A DNA stretch of 15,855 nt, taken from Pseudomonadota bacterium. Lineage in GTDB: Bacteria > Pseudomonadota > Gammaproteobacteria > Arenicellales > UBA868. The notes below the pieces were generated by a model. The model did no database searches, was not told the origin of the DNA, and saw nothing but the letters and a program-made list of their open reading frames with translations. The translations under genes were made by a program, and so were the position numbers. The stretch is taken from positions 1 to 15,855 of the forward strand of contig JABJIU010000147.1 in the NCBI GenBank assembly GCA_018661145.1. Reading direction: 5' to 3'. Each line of letters begins with the position of its first letter. The first letter of the stretch is position 1. This document shows, one piece after another, positions 8,022-15,855 of the stretch.

Positions 8022-9362
8022 ATGATCGATAAACTTGTGATCGCCAACCGCGGCGAAGTCGCGCTGCGGATTCTAAGAGCCTGTGGGGAGCTGGGCATCC
8101 GCACGGTGGCGCTGCACTCCGAAGCCGACGCGGACACCAAGTACGTACGCCTGGCATCGGAATCTGTCTGCATCGGCCCTCCTGCGGCCGCTGGCAGTTA
8201 TCTCAACATCCCGGCCGTCATTGCCGCCGCAGAAGTCACAGACGCTACCGCGATTCATCCGGGTTACGGATTTCTTGCCGAAAACGCCGACTTTGCAGAA
8301 CACGTTGAGCAAAGTGGTTTCATTTTTGTCGGACCGGCCGCCGAGACGATCCGCCTGATGGGCGACAAAATTTCGGCGATTGACGCGATGCAAAAGGCGG
8401 GTGTGCCCTGTGTCCCCGGCTCCAACGGCTCCCTGCCAGATGATGCTGACCAGATCATGCGCATCGCCTCGGATATCGGATATCCCATCATCATCAAAGC
8501 AACCGCCGGTGGCGGGGGCAAAGGCATGCGGGTGGTGCACACCGAAGCCGCGCTGCTCAACGCCTGGCAACTGACCCGCAGTGAAGCCCAGGCAGCTTTT
8601 GGCAACGATACCGTATACATGGAGCGCTACCTCGAAAAGCCGCGCCATGTTGAGTTTCAGGTGCTTGCCGACACACAGGGAGAAGTGGTCATACTGGGTG
8701 ACCGTGACTGCTCGATGCAACGCCGCCACCAGAAAGTTCTGGAAGAGGCGCCAGCACCAGGCATCGCGGACGAGATACGCGCCGAAATGGGTGAGCGCTG
8801 CGCCAATGCCTGTCGGAAGATCGGGTACCGCGGTGCCGGCACCTTTGAATTCCTTTACGAAAACGGTGAATTCTTCTTCATCGAAATGAACACCCGTCTC
8901 CAGGTAGAACACCCGATTACCGAAGCGATCACCGGCATCGATATTGTCCGCGAGCAGATCAAGATCGCCGCCGGCGAACCCTTATGCGTGACACAAAAAG
9001 ACATCCGTCTTCAGGGGCATGCGGTGGAGTGCCGGATTAACGCCGAAAATGCCATCACCTTCATGCCCTCGCCAGGAAAAATCACCCGCTACCACCCGCC
9101 AGGCGGGCCCGGGGTTCGGGTGGATTCTCATATCTTTAATGATTACCGTGTACCCCCTTACTATGATTCGCTGATTGCGAAGGTCATCACCCATGGAGCA
9201 AACCGGGAACAGGCGCTACAGCGGATGAGCGGCGCCTTACGCGAGATGGTCGTGGACGGAATCGACACGAACATCCAACTGCAGCAGCGCATCGTCGACG
9301 ATGCGGCTTTCCGGCGCCAACCTCTGGATATCCATTACCTGGAAAGACAGTTGTCCAGTTGA
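8022..9362 (+). CDS. accC: Biotin carboxylase subunit of acetyl-CoA carboxylase
   Basis: This subunit carboxylates the biotin on AccB using ATP and bicarbonate. Its 446 residues are collinear with E. coli AccC (449). Order: the preATP-grasp domain opening IDKLVIANRGEVALRILRA and AIHPGYGFLAENA; the ATP-grasp domain with Lys159 and the glycine loop AGGGGKGMRVV (162–172), RDCSMQRRHQKVLEEAPAP, and the metal and catalytic segment FIEMNTRLQVEHPITE; then the C-terminal domain with GHAVECRINAE and PSPGKITRY. All key segments are intact. It is the biotin carboxylase of the ACC type, not a propionyl/methylcrotonyl-CoA carboxylase alpha subunit, because it lacks the extra C-terminal biotin domain and pairs with a separate accB. 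Confidence 0.98.
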   Translation: MIDKLVIANRGEVALRILRACGELGIRTVALHSEADADTKYVRLASESVCIGPPAAAGSYLNIPAVIAAAEVTDATAIHPGYGFLAENADFAEHVEQSGFIFVGPAAETIRLMGDKISAIDAMQKAGVPCVPGSNGSLPDDADQIMRIASDIGYPIIIKATAGGGGKGMRVVHTEAALLNAWQLTRSEAQAAFGNDTVYMERYLEKPRHVEFQVLADTQGEVVILGDRDCSMQRRHQKVLEEAPAPGIADEIRAEMGERCANACRKIGYRGAGTFEFLYENGEFFFIEMNTRLQVEHPITEAITGIDIVREQIKIAAGEPLCVTQKDIRLQGHAVECRINAENAITFMPSPGKITRYHPPGGPGVRVDSHIFNDYRVPPYYDSLIAKVITHGANREQALQRMSGALREMVVDGIDTNIQLQQRIVDDAAFRRQPLDIHYLERQLSS

Positions 9363-9381
9363 CCGGCGACGGCGTTCCATC

Positions 9382-10278
9382 ATGGAAGAAGGAATGCAGA
9401 CCTATTGGTGGCGTATCTCAGTCACCGCTGGCCTCGATGCGGCGGGTCGGATCGAAGAGACACTAGAAGTGCTCGGTGCCCTCGCCGTCACACGCACGGA
9501 CGCCGGCGACTCCCCGCAGTTTGACGGCGCTGTGCCAGACCGGCCGCGCTGGGTCTTACAGTCCATCTCTGGGCTATTTCCGCCAGACACAGATATCCCA
9601 ACTCTCAAAGCGCAACTCATGGCAGTGGGTGGGGCCGGCGCAGCGCCGGTTGCAGAACACTTTGCCGATCAGGACTGGGAACTGTCGGGGCGCGCTTCCT
9701 TTGCCCCGGTACGAATCAGTGATCATCTTTGGGTGTGTCCACCCTGGGACCGATTACCGGAAGCAGAGGATCTGGTTCAGGTCGTGATCACGCCAGGGCT
9801 CGCGTTTGGAACAGGTACCCACGCGACCACCCAACTCTGTCTGCAGCAACTCGGATGCCAGATGCTGCGCGGGCGCACGGTGCTCGACTGGGGGTGCGGG
9901 TCGGGCGTGCTGGCGGTTGCCGCACTGCTCTTGGGGGCGGGTACCGCGACCGCAGTCGACCTGGACCCTAAAGCACTGGTGGCAAGCAGGGAAAACGCGA
10001 CACTCAACGGCGTGAATGACGCCCTGTCTGTATGCAGGCCGGATGAGGTCAGCAGCCATGAGCAATATGACGTTGTGGTCGCCAATATACTCGCCGGGAC
10101 CATCATGGATCTCGCGCCGACCCTGGAGCACCACTTGGCCCCGGGCGGCATTTTGATTCTGAGCGGTATTCTTGTCGTCCAGACAGACCGAGTACAGGCG
10201 GCCTTTGCGCAGTACAATCTCAGTCTGTCGCACCGCGAGGAATGGGCCTGTCTTTGCGGGTCGCGTATCGCAAGTTGA
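9382..10278 (+). CDS. prmA: Ribosomal protein L11 methyltransferase
   Basis: PrmA adds methyl groups to ribosomal protein L11 using S-adenosylmethionine. The 298-residue protein has an N-terminal L11-recognition domain (about 6–80, WWRISVTAGLD onward), the family signature PGLAFGTGTHATTQLCL (138–154), the SAM motif VLDWGCGSGVLAVAALLLGAG (167–187) with acidic VDLDP (192–196), and VVANILAG (232–239) for substrate positioning. The frame is open further up to 9301, but that would overlap accC by 62 nt, so I start at ATG 9382. ATG 9394 (MQTYWW) is an equally reasonable start, with GAAGAAGG just in front of it. The gene lies 19 nt after accC. Confidence 0.95.
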   Translation: MEEGMQTYWWRISVTAGLDAAGRIEETLEVLGALAVTRTDAGDSPQFDGAVPDRPRWVLQSISGLFPPDTDIPTLKAQLMAVGGAGAAPVAEHFADQDWELSGRASFAPVRISDHLWVCPPWDRLPEAEDLVQVVITPGLAFGTGTHATTQLCLQQLGCQMLRGRTVLDWGCGSGVLAVAALLLGAGTATAVDLDPKALVASRENATLNGVNDALSVCRPDEVSSHEQYDVVVANILAGTIMDLAPTLEHHLAPGGILILSGILVVQTDRVQAAFAQYNLSLSHREEWACLCGSRIAS

Positions 10279-10287
10279 GTTTTGTCG

Positions 10288-11202
10288 ATGGCTACTGTCG
10301 CATCCGCCCTGTTCCAGACCCGTTGCAGTTCCTGCGACGCCGTCCAGTCTGTCACCCAGGAAGCGCTGCGGACCAATACCGGTCTTCTTCGCTGCACCCA
10401 TTGCGACCAGGTATTCAATGCCGCCTGGAGTCTGGTTGACCAGATCCCCAATCCCGCACGCAGGGTTGATCCCGCGTCTTCCCCACAAGACCCGCCCTTT
10501 AACGAATACGGGCCAGCCTCATACGATGGTCAGGCCCACACGCCTCGCGAAATCGCCGGTGAAGCCTTTGGCATGGATGCGCTTGCAGCCGAACCGGCCG
10601 GGTTCTCAAAAATTTCTTCGTCAGTGGATCTGCATGGACGGAAGGAACCGACGCTGGTCATTGGGGAACACGATGCCCAGACACTCCCCGGCGGTGCGTT
10701 ACCTGCTGGACCTCCACCACGGTCTGCCCGGTCCATGTCCCGGGGTCTGCTATTAGCCGGTATTGCGCTCGTAGTGATTGCTCTTTTTGCCCAGGTCCGA
10801 TTCCCGCTTCTGGAGGCCGTTGCCAGCGTAGCCGCGACGAGGCCCGCGCTCGGGGTGCTGTGTCGTTATACCGGGTGCCAACTGCCGGCGCCCACAGAAG
10901 GCCCTGTGGTGAGCGTGACCCGAAGCAGTATGGACCTTCATCGGCACCGACCCGATGCACTGGTGCTGCGGGTCCATCTCCTGAACCACAGCACCACGGT
11001 CCAGGATTATCCCGCCGTCGAAGTCACGCTTAACAACGTTGTCGGTGAAGTAGTCGGCCGTCGGACTTATCTACCGCGGGAATTTGGGGTAACGGACGAG
11101 ACCCGGAAACTGCAGGGCGGGCGCGATGCGGTAGTGACGTTGGTGCTGGCGAAATCCGATCCGGCGGTAAGCGGTGTGACCGCAAGGGCGGTGCAGTTCT
11201 GA
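10288..11202 (+). CDS. Zinc-ribbon / DUF3426 single-pass membrane protein
   Basis: This protein of about 304 residues has three parts. An N-terminal MJ0042-type zinc ribbon has Cys13-X2-Cys16 and Cys36-X2-Cys39 (TRCSSCD, LRCTHCDQVFNA). A low-complexity, probably disordered linker covers about 45–148. A transmembrane helix at about 153–170 (GLLLAGIALVVIALFAQV) is followed by a DUF3426 domain (about 175–304), with a Cys pair CRYTGC and a beta-rich end resembling LLNHSTTVQDYPAVEVTL. The likely topology is ribbon in the cytoplasm and DUF3426 in the periplasm. The function is unknown. It sits between prmA (9 nt) and dusB (1 nt), the place homologues occupy in Pseudomonas. A TTG at 10282 could extend it by two residues. 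Confidence 0.88.
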   Translation: MATVASALFQTRCSSCDAVQSVTQEALRTNTGLLRCTHCDQVFNAAWSLVDQIPNPARRVDPASSPQDPPFNEYGPASYDGQAHTPREIAGEAFGMDALAAEPAGFSKISSSVDLHGRKEPTLVIGEHDAQTLPGGALPAGPPPRSARSMSRGLLLAGIALVVIALFAQVRFPLLEAVASVAATRPALGVLCRYTGCQLPAPTEGPVVSVTRSSMDLHRHRPDALVLRVHLLNHSTTVQDYPAVEVTLNNVVGEVVGRRTYLPREFGVTDETRKLQGGRDAVVTLVLAKSDPAVSGVTARAVQF

Positions 11203-11203
11203 T

Positions 11204-12229
11204 ATGCCGGGTAGCGCCTGCACCATCAACACCACCGCCCGCCTGACGATAGGCCACCTGGCCCTAAAGGGCAGGGTGATTGCCGCGCCCATGGCGGGTG
11301 TTAGTGACCAACCCTATCGCTGCCTTGCCAGGCGCTTTGGTGCGGCTCTCGCCGTCAGCGAAATGGTGAGCGCATCTCCGCAACTGCGGCACACGCGGAA
11401 ATCGCACCAGCGAACAAACCATGACGGCGAAACGGGGCCGGTCAGTGTCCAACTGCTGGGCGCAGATCCGGATCAGATGGCTGATGCGGCCCGCCATAAC
11501 ATCACCAAGGGGGCCGACATTATCGACATCAACCTCGGTTGCCCAACCAAAAAAGTCTGCAAGCGGCTGGTCGGTTCGGCGCTGATGCGTGATGAGCCGC
11601 TGGTCCGCCAGATCCTTGAGGCCGTTGTGTCAGCTTCAACTGTACCCGTGACGCTCAAGATGCGGACCGGGTGGGACCGCAACTCTAAAAACGCCCCAGC
11701 CATCGCGCGGATCGCTGAGGAAGCCGGCATCCAGGCCCTAAGTGTCCATGGCCGAAGCCGGGACTGTCGCTATCACGGCCCAATCGATTATGAAACGATC
11801 GCCCGGGTCAAGTCATCGGTGTCGATTCCAGTGATTGCCAATGGCGATATCGACTCACCCGAGACTGCACTGCAGGTTCTACGCAGGACCGGAGCGGATG
11901 CCGTGATGGTCGGTCGTGCTGCCCAGGGGCAGCCCTGGCTCCTTGAGCGCATCGCGGACGCGCTCGAACATCAGTCCGATCCGGGAGACCCTGCGCTGAC
12001 GGATAAGCGCAAGACGGTGCTGACCCACCTTGAAGCGCTTTACGATTTCTATGGCGAAGAACAGGGGGTGCGTATCGCCCGAAAGCATGTACAGTGGTAC
12101 GCGGAGAAACTCGATGCCAAACATCTGCTTGACCGCCGATGCAACGAAGTCCTAACCCCGTCAATGCAGCTCGACTGGGTCGGGACCTTCTTCGAAAAAG
12201 TTGCAGATCGAAAACATACTGATGCCTGA
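11204..12229 (+). CDS. dusB: tRNA-dihydrouridine synthase B
   Basis: DusB is a flavoenzyme reducing a uridine in the D-loop of tRNA with NADPH. It has 341 residues against 321 in E. coli DusB. An N-terminal FMN-binding TIM barrel shows RVIAAPMAGVSDQPYR (24–39), VQLLGADPDQMADAA (82–96), and INLGCPTKKVCKRLVGSALM (109–128) with catalytic Cys113. LKMRTGWD, SVHGRSRDCRYHGPIDYE, VIANGDIDSPETAL and VMVGRAAQGQPWL follow. The C-terminal helical RNA-binding part contains RIARKHVQWYAEKLDA. The catalytic Cys and phosphate-binding segments are present. ATG 11204 follows the DUF3426 stop by 1 nt. Its end overlaps fis by 8 nt, the classic dusB–fis operon. Confidence 0.96.
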   Translation: MPGSACTINTTARLTIGHLALKGRVIAAPMAGVSDQPYRCLARRFGAALAVSEMVSASPQLRHTRKSHQRTNHDGETGPVSVQLLGADPDQMADAARHNITKGADIIDINLGCPTKKVCKRLVGSALMRDEPLVRQILEAVVSASTVPVTLKMRTGWDRNSKNAPAIARIAEEAGIQALSVHGRSRDCRYHGPIDYETIARVKSSVSIPVIANGDIDSPETALQVLRRTGADAVMVGRAAQGQPWLLERIADALEHQSDPGDPALTDKRKTVLTHLEALYDFYGEEQGVRIARKHVQWYAEKLDAKHLLDRRCNEVLTPSMQLDWVGTFFEKVADRKHTDA

Positions 12230-12461
12230 AAAAACACCACCGCTTCGAGCTTGCGTTCGGCGCTCGCTGGATACTTACTTCAACGAACTTGGGGACACTG
12301 AAACCCAGAATCTGCACGCTATGGTCATCGCAGAAGTGGAAAAGCCGCTTTTGGAAGTGGTCCTAAAACGCACCGGCGGCAACCAGTTAAGGGCAGCGCG
12401 GATACTGGGTATCAACCGCAATACCCTGCGCAAAAAACTCGACCTATACGGATTGAAATGA
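12222..12461 (+). CDS. fis: Nucleoid-associated regulator Fis
   Basis: Fis is a dimeric DNA-bending protein that shapes the nucleoid and activates rRNA and other promoters. This copy has 79 residues, against 98 in E. coli. The C-terminal core is well kept: the dimer helices LHAMVIAEVEKPLLEVVLKRT (31–51) and the helix-turn-helix GGNQLRAARILGINRNTLRKKL (52–73), ending YGLK. The N-terminal beta-hairpin arm of E. coli Fis, needed for the Hin-type recombination enhancer, is shortened or missing. I start at ATG 12222, which overlaps dusB by 8 nt. A TTG at 12201 would add only seven residues. Translation is probably coupled to dusB. Confidence 0.95.
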   Translation: MPEKTPPLRACVRRSLDTYFNELGDTETQNLHAMVIAEVEKPLLEVVLKRTGGNQLRAARILGINRNTLRKKLDLYGLK

Positions 12462-12540
12462 TTCCTACTGTATTTCTAGCAGGCTTTTGCCGGGCACATC
12501 CCAACGACCACATTAATAAACTGTTACGGAACCTGACCCA

Positions 12541-14106
12541 ATGAGCGACAACGAGTACATGCCCGTGCACCGGGCCCTCATCAGCGTCTCGGATAAGGCC
12601 GGTATCGTCGATTTTTCCAGACGACTGAAATCGGCTGGCGTTGAAATTCTCTCGACCGGCGGTACCGCTGCACTGTTGCGCGATCACGATATCCCAGTGG
12701 TCGAAGTCTCTGAATACACCGGATTTCCTGAAATGATGGACGGACGTGTCAAAACACTGCATCCACGGATTCACGGCGGTCTGCTGGGGCGGCGAGGTAT
12801 CGATGACGCACAGATGGCAGACCAGGGTATTCAGCCCATTGATCTTGTGGTAGTTAATCTTTACCCCTTCGCACAGACCGTCGCCCGTCCTGACTGCACC
12901 CGCGAAGAGGCAATAGAAAACATCGACATCGGCGGTCCCTCAATGTTGCGGGCGGCCGCCAAGAATCACGCAGCAGTGACCGTCCTAGTCGATGCCGGAG
13001 ACTACGACCCTGTCGCGCAGGAGATCGAAACATGCCAAGGGGTATCCCGTTCAACCCGCGAACGGCTTGCGGCGTCGGCATTCAGCCACACCGCGCATTA
13101 CGACGGCATGATCTCGAACTACCTGACCACCGATTCAGATGACGGCTTTCCCGAAACACTCAATCTGCAGTTTCGCAAGCACCAGACCATGCGCTACGGC
13201 GAGAATCCGCACCAACGCGCCGCCTTCTATCACGATACCGATTCGGCTGAGGGCACCTTGGCTTGCGCCCGGATACTGCAGGGCAAAGCACTCTCATTCA
13301 ACAATGTTGCCGATGCGGATGCAGCGCTCGAGTGTGTCAGCGCTTTCGCAAAGACAGCCTGCGTTATCGTCAAACATGCCAACCCCTGCGGCGTCGCCGT
13401 CGCAGAAACGGCCTTGAGCGCCTATCAGGGTGCTTATGAGACTGATCCCACGTCCGCATTCGGTGGCATCATTGCCTTCAATCGCCCGCTGGATGGTGAC
13501 ACGGTCACCGAAATTCTGGCGCGCCAATTTGTCGAGGTCATTCTGGCGCCCGAGTTCACCGAAACCGCAAAGACCGCCCTTGCAGGCAAACCAAACATCC
13601 GAGCACTTGAGGTGCCTCGCATCGACGCCAATGCCTTTGCCCAACAGAATCTCAAGCGGGTCGGCGGAGGCTTACTGGTTCAGGATCAGGACATGGGACG
13701 CATCTCACCGGACGCGCTCAAGATCGTTTCCAAGTGCCCGCCCAGTTCCTCGCAGCTCGCGGATCTACTGTTCGCCTGGACCGTAGCCAAGTTCGTGAAA
13801 TCCAACGCCATTGTTTACGCTCGTGACCAGCAAACCATCGGCGTGGGCGCCGGTCAGATGAGTCGTGTGTACTCCGCCCGAATTGCGGGTATCAAGGCTG
13901 CGGATGAAAAACTTAAGGTTGTGGGATCGGTTATGGCTTCGGATGCCTTCTTCCCTTTTCGCGACGGCATCGATGCCGCAGCCAAGGCCGGTATTCAGGC
14001 AGTAATCCAGCCCGGCGGGTCCCAACGGGATGATGAGGTGATTCAGGCTGCGGACGAACATAACATCGCGATGGTCTTTACCGGCATGCGCCACTTCCGT
14101 CATTAA
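12541..14106 (+). CDS. purH: Bifunctional AICAR transformylase / IMP cyclohydrolase
   Basis: PurH performs the last two steps to IMP: formylation of AICAR with 10-formyl-THF, then ring closure. Its 521 residues match the usual 520–530. The N-terminal IMP cyclohydrolase (MGS-like) domain shows ALISVSDKAGIVDF (12–25), STGGTAALLRDHDIPV (38–53) and DGRVKTLHPRIHGGLL (67–82). The C-terminal AICARFT domain shows RYGENPHQRAAFY (218–230), the catalytic Lys278-His279 in VKHANPCGVA, AFGGIIAFNR, VKSNAIVYA, GAGQMSRV and SDAFFPFRDGID, and ends MRHFRH. A 79-nt gap follows fis, with no clear terminator or promoter. Met7 (12559) is a possible alternative start, since neither ATG has a strong ribosome-binding site. 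Confidence 0.98.
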   Translation: MSDNEYMPVHRALISVSDKAGIVDFSRRLKSAGVEILSTGGTAALLRDHDIPVVEVSEYTGFPEMMDGRVKTLHPRIHGGLLGRRGIDDAQMADQGIQPIDLVVVNLYPFAQTVARPDCTREEAIENIDIGGPSMLRAAAKNHAAVTVLVDAGDYDPVAQEIETCQGVSRSTRERLAASAFSHTAHYDGMISNYLTTDSDDGFPETLNLQFRKHQTMRYGENPHQRAAFYHDTDSAEGTLACARILQGKALSFNNVADADAALECVSAFAKTACVIVKHANPCGVAVAETALSAYQGAYETDPTSAFGGIIAFNRPLDGDTVTEILARQFVEVILAPEFTETAKTALAGKPNIRALEVPRIDANAFAQQNLKRVGGGLLVQDQDMGRISPDALKIVSKCPPSSSQLADLLFAWTVAKFVKSNAIVYARDQQTIGVGAGQMSRVYSARIAGIKAADEKLKVVGSVMASDAFFPFRDGIDAAAKAGIQAVIQPGGSQRDDEVIQAADEHNIAMVFTGMRHFRH

Positions 14107-14108
14107 CC

Positions 14109-15386
14109 ATGCGGGTGCTCGTTATCGGCAACGGCGGTCGTGAGCATGCACTCGCGTGGAAACTAGCAGACTCCCGTGATGTGGAGCGGGTCTTTGTGGC
14201 TCCCGGCAATGCGGGTACCGCAACGGAACCCGGCGTTGAAAACCTGCCCATCCTGGCTGACGATACCGATGCGCTGATCCTCGCTGCGCGGGATCATCAG
14301 GTCAACCTCACTGTTGTCGGACCGGAAGCACCCCTGGTGAACGGCATCGTGGACCGTTTCCAAAGTGCGGGCTTGCCCTGCTTCGGACCCAGCGCAGGAC
14401 CGGCGCAACTCGAGGGCTCAAAAAGCTTTACCAAAGCCTTTCTTGACCGTCACAAAATTCCGACCGCATCCTGGCAGGCGTTTACCGACCCAGAATCCGC
14501 CCGTCAGTATATTAAATCTCAGGACGTTCCTCTGGTGCTCAAGGCCGATGGACTGGCCGCAGGCAAAGGCGTCATTATCGCGAACGACCGCGGCCAGGCA
14601 CTTGCCGCGGTCGATGAAATTCTGGTGGATCAGCGCTTCGGTGGGGCCGGGCGGTGTCTCGTCATTGAAGACTTCCTTGAAGGTGAGGAGATCAGTTTTA
14701 TCTGTGTCGCGTCAGGAACCCAAGTAGTACCGCTCGCCACCTCACAGGATCATAAGGCACGTGAAGCTGGCGACCGTGGTCCCAATACCGGGGGGATGGG
14801 CGCCTATTCTCCAGCGCCTCGAGTCGATGCTGAACTGCATCGACGCATAATGGATGAAGTGATCCATCCGACCGTCCGAGGGCTCGCCGAAGAAGGGATG
14901 CCTTATCTTGGGTTCTTGTACGCCGGACTGATGATCGACACACAAGGGAACCCCCGGGTGCTTGAGTACAACTGCCGCTTCGGAGACCCCGAAACCCAAC
15001 CGATTCTCATGCGCATGCGTTCAGACCTCGCTGGCCTGTGCCAGGCAGCGCTGGATGGCGAACTTGATCGATTCAGGATTGAATGGGATCCGCGCTTTGC
15101 GCTGGGGGTGGTGATGGTGGCCGATGGCTACCCCGGCGAATATCCCCGCGGTGACAAAATCAGCGGACTGCAGGACATCATGTCGGATAACATTAAGGTC
15201 TTCCATGCCGGAACTCGGCAGGAATCAGGGCAAACCGTTACCGACGGTGGCCGAGTACTGTGCGTGACGGCGCTCGGTGCAACCGTAGACGCCGCTCAGC
15301 AGGCGGCCTATGGCACAGTCAGCACTATCCACTGGCCTGGTGCGGGCTGGCGTCCGGACATCGGCTGGCGTGCCTTGAACCGATAA
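14109..15386 (+). CDS. purD: Phosphoribosylamine–glycine ligase (GAR synthetase)
   Basis: PurD joins glycine to phosphoribosylamine with ATP, step two of de novo purine synthesis. The 425-residue ATP-grasp enzyme has the N-domain opening MRVLVIGNGGREHALAWKLA, VVGPEAPLVNGI (69–80) and SKSFTKAFLDRH (104–115). The ATP-grasp loop is LKADGLAAGKGV (144–155), followed by EDFLEGEEISF (187–197), the hallmark SQDHKAREAGDRGPNTGGMGAYSP (212–235), and the metal-binding EYNCRFGDPETQ (286–297). The usual EFNVRFGDPETQ is here EYNCRFGDPETQ, a mild change. It starts 2 nt after the purH stop and is surely co-transcribed with purH. Confidence 0.98.
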   Translation: MRVLVIGNGGREHALAWKLADSRDVERVFVAPGNAGTATEPGVENLPILADDTDALILAARDHQVNLTVVGPEAPLVNGIVDRFQSAGLPCFGPSAGPAQLEGSKSFTKAFLDRHKIPTASWQAFTDPESARQYIKSQDVPLVLKADGLAAGKGVIIANDRGQALAAVDEILVDQRFGGAGRCLVIEDFLEGEEISFICVASGTQVVPLATSQDHKAREAGDRGPNTGGMGAYSPAPRVDAELHRRIMDEVIHPTVRGLAEEGMPYLGFLYAGLMIDTQGNPRVLEYNCRFGDPETQPILMRMRSDLAGLCQAALDGELDRFRIEWDPRFALGVVMVADGYPGEYPRGDKISGLQDIMSDNIKVFHAGTRQESGQTVTDGGRVLCVTALGATVDAAQQAAYGTVSTIHWPGAGWRPDIGWRALNR

Positions 15387-15469
15387 TCGACCGATGCGGC
15401 TGATCAATGACACGGACAATGCCTTTTAGCCTTCTGTAAACCTTCATAACGATTTAAGAAAGAGAAGCT

Positions 15470-15855
15470 ATGAAAACACCTTTTGTTGCCGTCCTTATGG
15501 GCTCGGACTCCGACCTCAAGACTGTTCAAAATACACTCGATACGCTGGACCTCATGGATATTTCCTGGGAAGTCCGGATTACCTCTGCACACCGCACCCC
15601 TCAGGACACCCACCGCTACGTCGAGGAGGCCACCAAGCGCGGCTGTGCTGTCTTCATTGCCGCGGCTGGCCTCGCTGCGCATCTTGCAGGAACGGTCGCT
15701 GCTCTGACCATTCGGCCGGTCATCGGGATTCCGATGGATGGTGGACCACTCAACGGGCAGGATGCACTGCTTTCGACGGTCCAGATGCCTGGGGGCATTC
15801 CCGTAGCCTGTGTCGCAATCGGTAAAGCGGGTGCGAAAAACGCGGCCTACCTTGC
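15470..15855 (+). CDS. purE: N5-carboxyaminoimidazole ribonucleotide mutase, 3' end cut by the window
   Basis: 128 residues are visible of a protein usually about 160–170 long. PurE class I converts N5-CAIR to CAIR in purine synthesis and normally works with PurK. Signature segments are VLMGSDSDLKTV (8–19), the active-site SAHRTP (39–44, His41), AAAGLAAHLAG (64–74, His71), then GIPMDGGPLNG and DALLSTVQMPGGIPVA. The common gammaproteobacterial form reads AGAGGAAHLPG in the middle motif, so Leu for Gly and Ala for Pro stand out here. ATG 15470 is preceded by a purine-rich AAGAAAGAGAAG. It lies 83 nt after purD on the same strand. purK would be expected downstream, outside the window. Confidence 0.95.
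   Translation, partial: MKTPFVAVLMGSDSDLKTVQNTLDTLDLMDISWEVRITSAHRTPQDTHRYVEEATKRGCAVFIAAAGLAAHLAGTVAALTIRPVIGIPMDGGPLNGQDALLSTVQMPGGIPVACVAIGKAGAKNAAYL

Noticed and set aside
8073..8912. Open frame of 279 codons on the − strand
   Set aside because: It lies antisense within accB/accC coding sequence, with no recognisable domain and no ribosome-binding context; a shadow frame.
9301..9381. Upstream extension of prmA
   Set aside because: It would overlap accC by 62 nt and adds residues not matching the PrmA N-terminus; ATG 9382 or 9394 fits better.
9754..10488. Two overlapping − strand open frames of more than 220 codons
   Set aside because: They are antisense to prmA and the DUF3426 gene, both firmly identified; the products are Arg/Pro/Cys-rich without a known fold.
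12462..12540. Terminator or promoter between fis and purH
   Set aside because: No stable stem with a T-run and no −35/−10 pair above chance; purH may simply be read through from fis.

Overview
This window reads as a housekeeping stretch of a gammaproteobacterial chromosome. The evidence is the gene order dsbD–tlpA–aroQ–accB–accC–prmA–(zinc-ribbon/DUF3426)–dusB–fis–purH–purD, which from memory closely matches the Pseudomonas order, together with the fxsA–groES–groEL group. Base composition looks moderately GC-rich. The exact genus cannot be read from the sequence. No mobile element, phage gene, CRISPR array, tRNA or rRNA was seen.

Left part (1–1222): the 3' end of an alpha/beta-hydrolase gene and a DUF1330 gene lie on the + strand. 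A convergent − strand gene encodes a secreted protein that is essentially one PA14 domain.

Chaperone part (1335–3938, − strand): fxsA is followed by a sigma70-like promoter, a perfect CIRCE operator, groES and groEL, and then a strong intrinsic terminator. The operator predicts HrcA control of the chaperonin.

Redox part (4114–6920, + strand): a DsbD electron-transfer protein with two tandem N-terminal domains lies 5 nt before a membrane-anchored TlpA/ResA-like thioredoxin. Together they would carry reducing power from cytoplasmic thioredoxin to periplasmic targets.

Intergenic 6921–7058: this AT-rich gap holds a strong Shine-Dalgarno sequence in front of a six-codon ORF, an overlapping inverted repeat and a possible promoter.

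Metabolic and information part (7059–15855, + strand): aroQ (shikimate pathway), accB and accC (acetyl-CoA carboxylase), prmA (L11 methylation), a zinc-ribbon/DUF3426 membrane protein, dusB (tRNA dihydrouridine) and fis (nucleoid protein) are packed with gaps of about 20 nt or less, or overlaps. After a 79-nt gap come purH and purD (2 nt apart), and after 83 nt a partial purE cut by the window edge. purH, purD and purE all serve de novo purine synthesis.

I did not find a convincing undescribed system. The points most worth a second look are the duplicated DsbD N-terminal domain, the perfect CIRCE overlapping the groESL −10 box, the mini-ORF leader before aroQ, the divergent-looking PurE, and the stand-alone PA14 protein.
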